DNA of 7,275 nt from an uncultured Phycisphaerae bacterium (GTDB taxonomy: Bacteria > Planctomycetota > Phycisphaerae > Sedimentisphaerales > Anaerohalosphaeraceae): contig CALETL010000203.1 in the NCBI GenBank assembly GCA_937920485.1, positions 1 to 7,275 on the forward strand, given 5' to 3'. The position numbers and the translations under genes were made by a program. This document shows positions 6,497-7,275 of the stretch, piece after piece; position 1 is the stretch's first letter, and every line of letters starts with the position of its first letter. The notes under the pieces were generated by a model, which did not search any database, had not been told where the DNA came from, and saw only the letters and a list, made by a program, of their open reading frames with translations.

Positions 6497-6588
6497 ATTC
6501 TTAACTTTCAGGCATTTTGTGCTCCGGTTTTTGTCGTTTATTGGGGACTTGATTCTTCGTGGGAAAATTTAGGTTGCGTTGGAAGCGG

Positions 6589-6602
6589 ATTTTCGGGAAA
6601 AT
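6589..6602. repeat. Inverted repeat ATTTTC-GG-GAAAAT
   Basis: Perfect 6-bp arms (6589-6594 and 6597-6602) around GG, about 30 bp upstream of the -35 candidate of the arginine decarboxylase. The half-site GGGAAAAT also occurs at 6561-6568. It could be an operator or activator site; chance is possible at this size. Confidence 0.35.
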
Positions 6603-6631
6603 GTCGGAAATCCGGAATTTTGATTTTCTGT

Positions 6632-6659
6632 TTGTGCTTCTAAAATAAATGGCTATAAT
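6632..6659 (+). promoter_or_regulatory. Candidate promoter for the arginine decarboxylase
   Basis: A perfect TATAAT stands at 6654-6659, with a poor -35 candidate TTGTGC (6632-6637) 16 bp upstream. A weak -35 would fit a promoter that needs an activator. Transcription would start near 6666, giving a leader of about 58 nt that contains both TTGGCAA copies (6672-6678 and 6690-6696). Confidence 0.45.
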
Positions 6660-6671
6660 CCGGCATTCTTT

Positions 6672-6696
6672 TTGGCAAGTGTGTTAGACTTGGCAA
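6672..6696 (+). repeat. TTGGCAA direct repeat pair in the leader
   Basis: Two identical 7-mers start 18 bp apart (6672-6678 and 6690-6696), between the predicted transcription start and the ribosome binding site at 6710-6715. They might be a protein site on DNA or RNA. The match is short, so this is a weak call. Confidence 0.25.
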
Positions 6697-6723
6697 TTAT
6701 TGGATGTTTAGGAGACGTGAAAA

Positions 6724-7275
6724 ATGATCAACGGTCTGGTTCCAAAGCGGATGTTTTTGACCAAAGGTGTCGGACGGCATAAATTTAAGCTTAAATCCTT
6801 CGAGGATGCGCTTCGCGCTGCTGGTGTGGCCCAGCAGAATCTGGTTCAGGTGTCGTCTATTTTGCCGCCGCACTGTAAGATTATCAGTCGAAATGAAGGC
6901 GTCAAAAATTTGAATCCCGGGGCGATCTGCTTTTCTGTGCTGGCACGCTGTGATACGGATGAGCATGGCCGTCTGGCGGCCTCTTCTGTAGGAGTGGCGG
7001 TTCCCAAAGACAAGGAAAAGTGGGGATATCTCAGTGAAGTACACGGTCACGGAATGAACAAGCGTGAGGCCGAAGATATGTCCGAGGACCTTGCGGCCGG
7101 GATGCTTGGGACGACGCTGGGGATTGATCTGGATCCGGATCTGGCGTGGTCAGAAAAAGAGCAGGTTTATAAAACCAGTGGGTTGTTTGTCAAAACCACA
7201 AGTATTACCCAGACTGCCCGAGGCCAAAAGGGTTTATGGACAACGACCGTAGCGTTGGCTGTTTTCTTATTCGAT
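6724..7275 (+). CDS. Pyruvoyl-dependent arginine decarboxylase (PvlArgDC), runs off the window end
   Basis: The frame opens at ATG 6724, behind AGGAGA (6710-6715, 8 nt spacing), and is open for 184 codons to the window edge without a stop. Family members are usually about 160-200 residues, so nearly all of it is present. The enzyme turns arginine into agmatine and CO2, the first step of agmatine-based polyamine synthesis, or acid resistance in some hosts. It is made as a proenzyme that cleaves itself at a Ser-Ser bond; here the site is VSSILPP with Ser44-Ser45, and Ser45 should become the pyruvoyl group. Other landmarks are PKRMFLTKGVG (7-17), the GYLSEVHGHG motif (101-110) with Glu105 at the position of the family's catalytic Glu, and AEDMSEDLAAGMLGTTLGI (116-134). 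The sequence resembles archaeal and chlamydial PvlArgDC. No polyamine partner gene is visible inside the window. Confidence 0.93.
   Translation, partial: MINGLVPKRMFLTKGVGRHKFKLKSFEDALRAAGVAQQNLVQVSSILPPHCKIISRNEGVKNLNPGAICFSVLARCDTDEHGRLAASSVGVAVPKDKEKWGYLSEVHGHGMNKREAEDMSEDLAAGMLGTTLGIDLDPDLAWSEKEQVYKTSGLFVKTTSITQTARGQKGLWTTTVALAVFLFD

Larger units (their letters stand above)
6388..6723. other. Intergenic spacer upstream of the arginine decarboxylase
   Basis: About 336 bp with no supported gene. It holds a weak hairpin candidate (TAAATC 6427-6432 with GATTTA 6443-6448, followed by TTTTA), two near-identical 14-bp direct repeats (6453-6496), a 14-bp palindrome (6589-6602), a promoter candidate (6632-6659) and a pair of TTGGCAA repeats between that promoter and the ribosome binding site. 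The density of short repeats suggests a regulated promoter region. I saw no known riboswitch form. Confidence 0.7.

Noticed and set aside
1..7275. CRISPR array, insertion sequence, prophage, toxin-antitoxin or defence system
   Set aside because: No regular repeat-spacer pattern, transposase, terminal inverted repeats, integrase or toxin/antitoxin-like pair was found; all larger frames belong to housekeeping or regulatory families.

Overview
The window is a piece of bacterial chromosome with ordinary housekeeping genes and moderate GC coding sequence separated by AT-rich spacers. The combination of a type III glutamine synthetase, an intact bifunctional RibBA, an ECF sigma factor with a membrane anti-sigma partner and a pyruvoyl-dependent arginine decarboxylase suggests an environmental Gram-negative-type bacterium, perhaps of the Planctomycetota/PVC group (Phycisphaerae-like). 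That assignment is inferred from gene content only; no RNA gene or other phylogenetic marker is present. I see no mobile element, CRISPR array, tRNA or rRNA.

Layout. Positions 1-1171 (minus strand) hold the N-terminal 390 codons of glutamine synthetase III, cut by the window edge. An AT-rich divergent spacer of about 530 bp (1172-1701) follows. It holds a plausible promoter for each flanking gene, a 7-bp-arm inverted repeat, a 14-codon mini-ORF with a good ribosome binding site, and a 45-nt hairpin followed by six T. On the plus strand come pgsA (phosphatidylglycerophosphate synthase), ribBA (riboflavin biosynthesis, ATGA overlap with pgsA) and a small lipoprotein gene of unknown function that starts inside the ribBA end. 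These three probably form one operon.

A sigma70-like promoter at 4095-4124 precedes an ECF sigma factor gene. That gene overlaps, again by ATGA, a single-pass membrane protein that I infer is its anti-sigma factor, although it lacks the zinc-binding HxxxCxxC motif. An isochorismatase-family cysteine hydrolase follows 43 bp later, perhaps in the same transcript. A 336-bp spacer (6388-6723) contains tandem 14-bp direct repeats, a 6-bp-arm palindrome and a candidate promoter. It leads into a pyruvoyl-dependent arginine decarboxylase (agmatine and polyamine synthesis), of which 184 codons are inside the window.

The genes cover nitrogen assimilation, phospholipid and flavin synthesis, envelope stress-type signalling and polyamine synthesis. 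I find no clear novel multi-gene system. The points most worth a second look are the structured glnN/pgsA spacer, a Gln in place of a metal-ligand His in the DHBP synthase domain of RibBA, the zinc-less anti-sigma candidate with an unrecognised outer domain, and the operator-like repeats upstream of the arginine decarboxylase.
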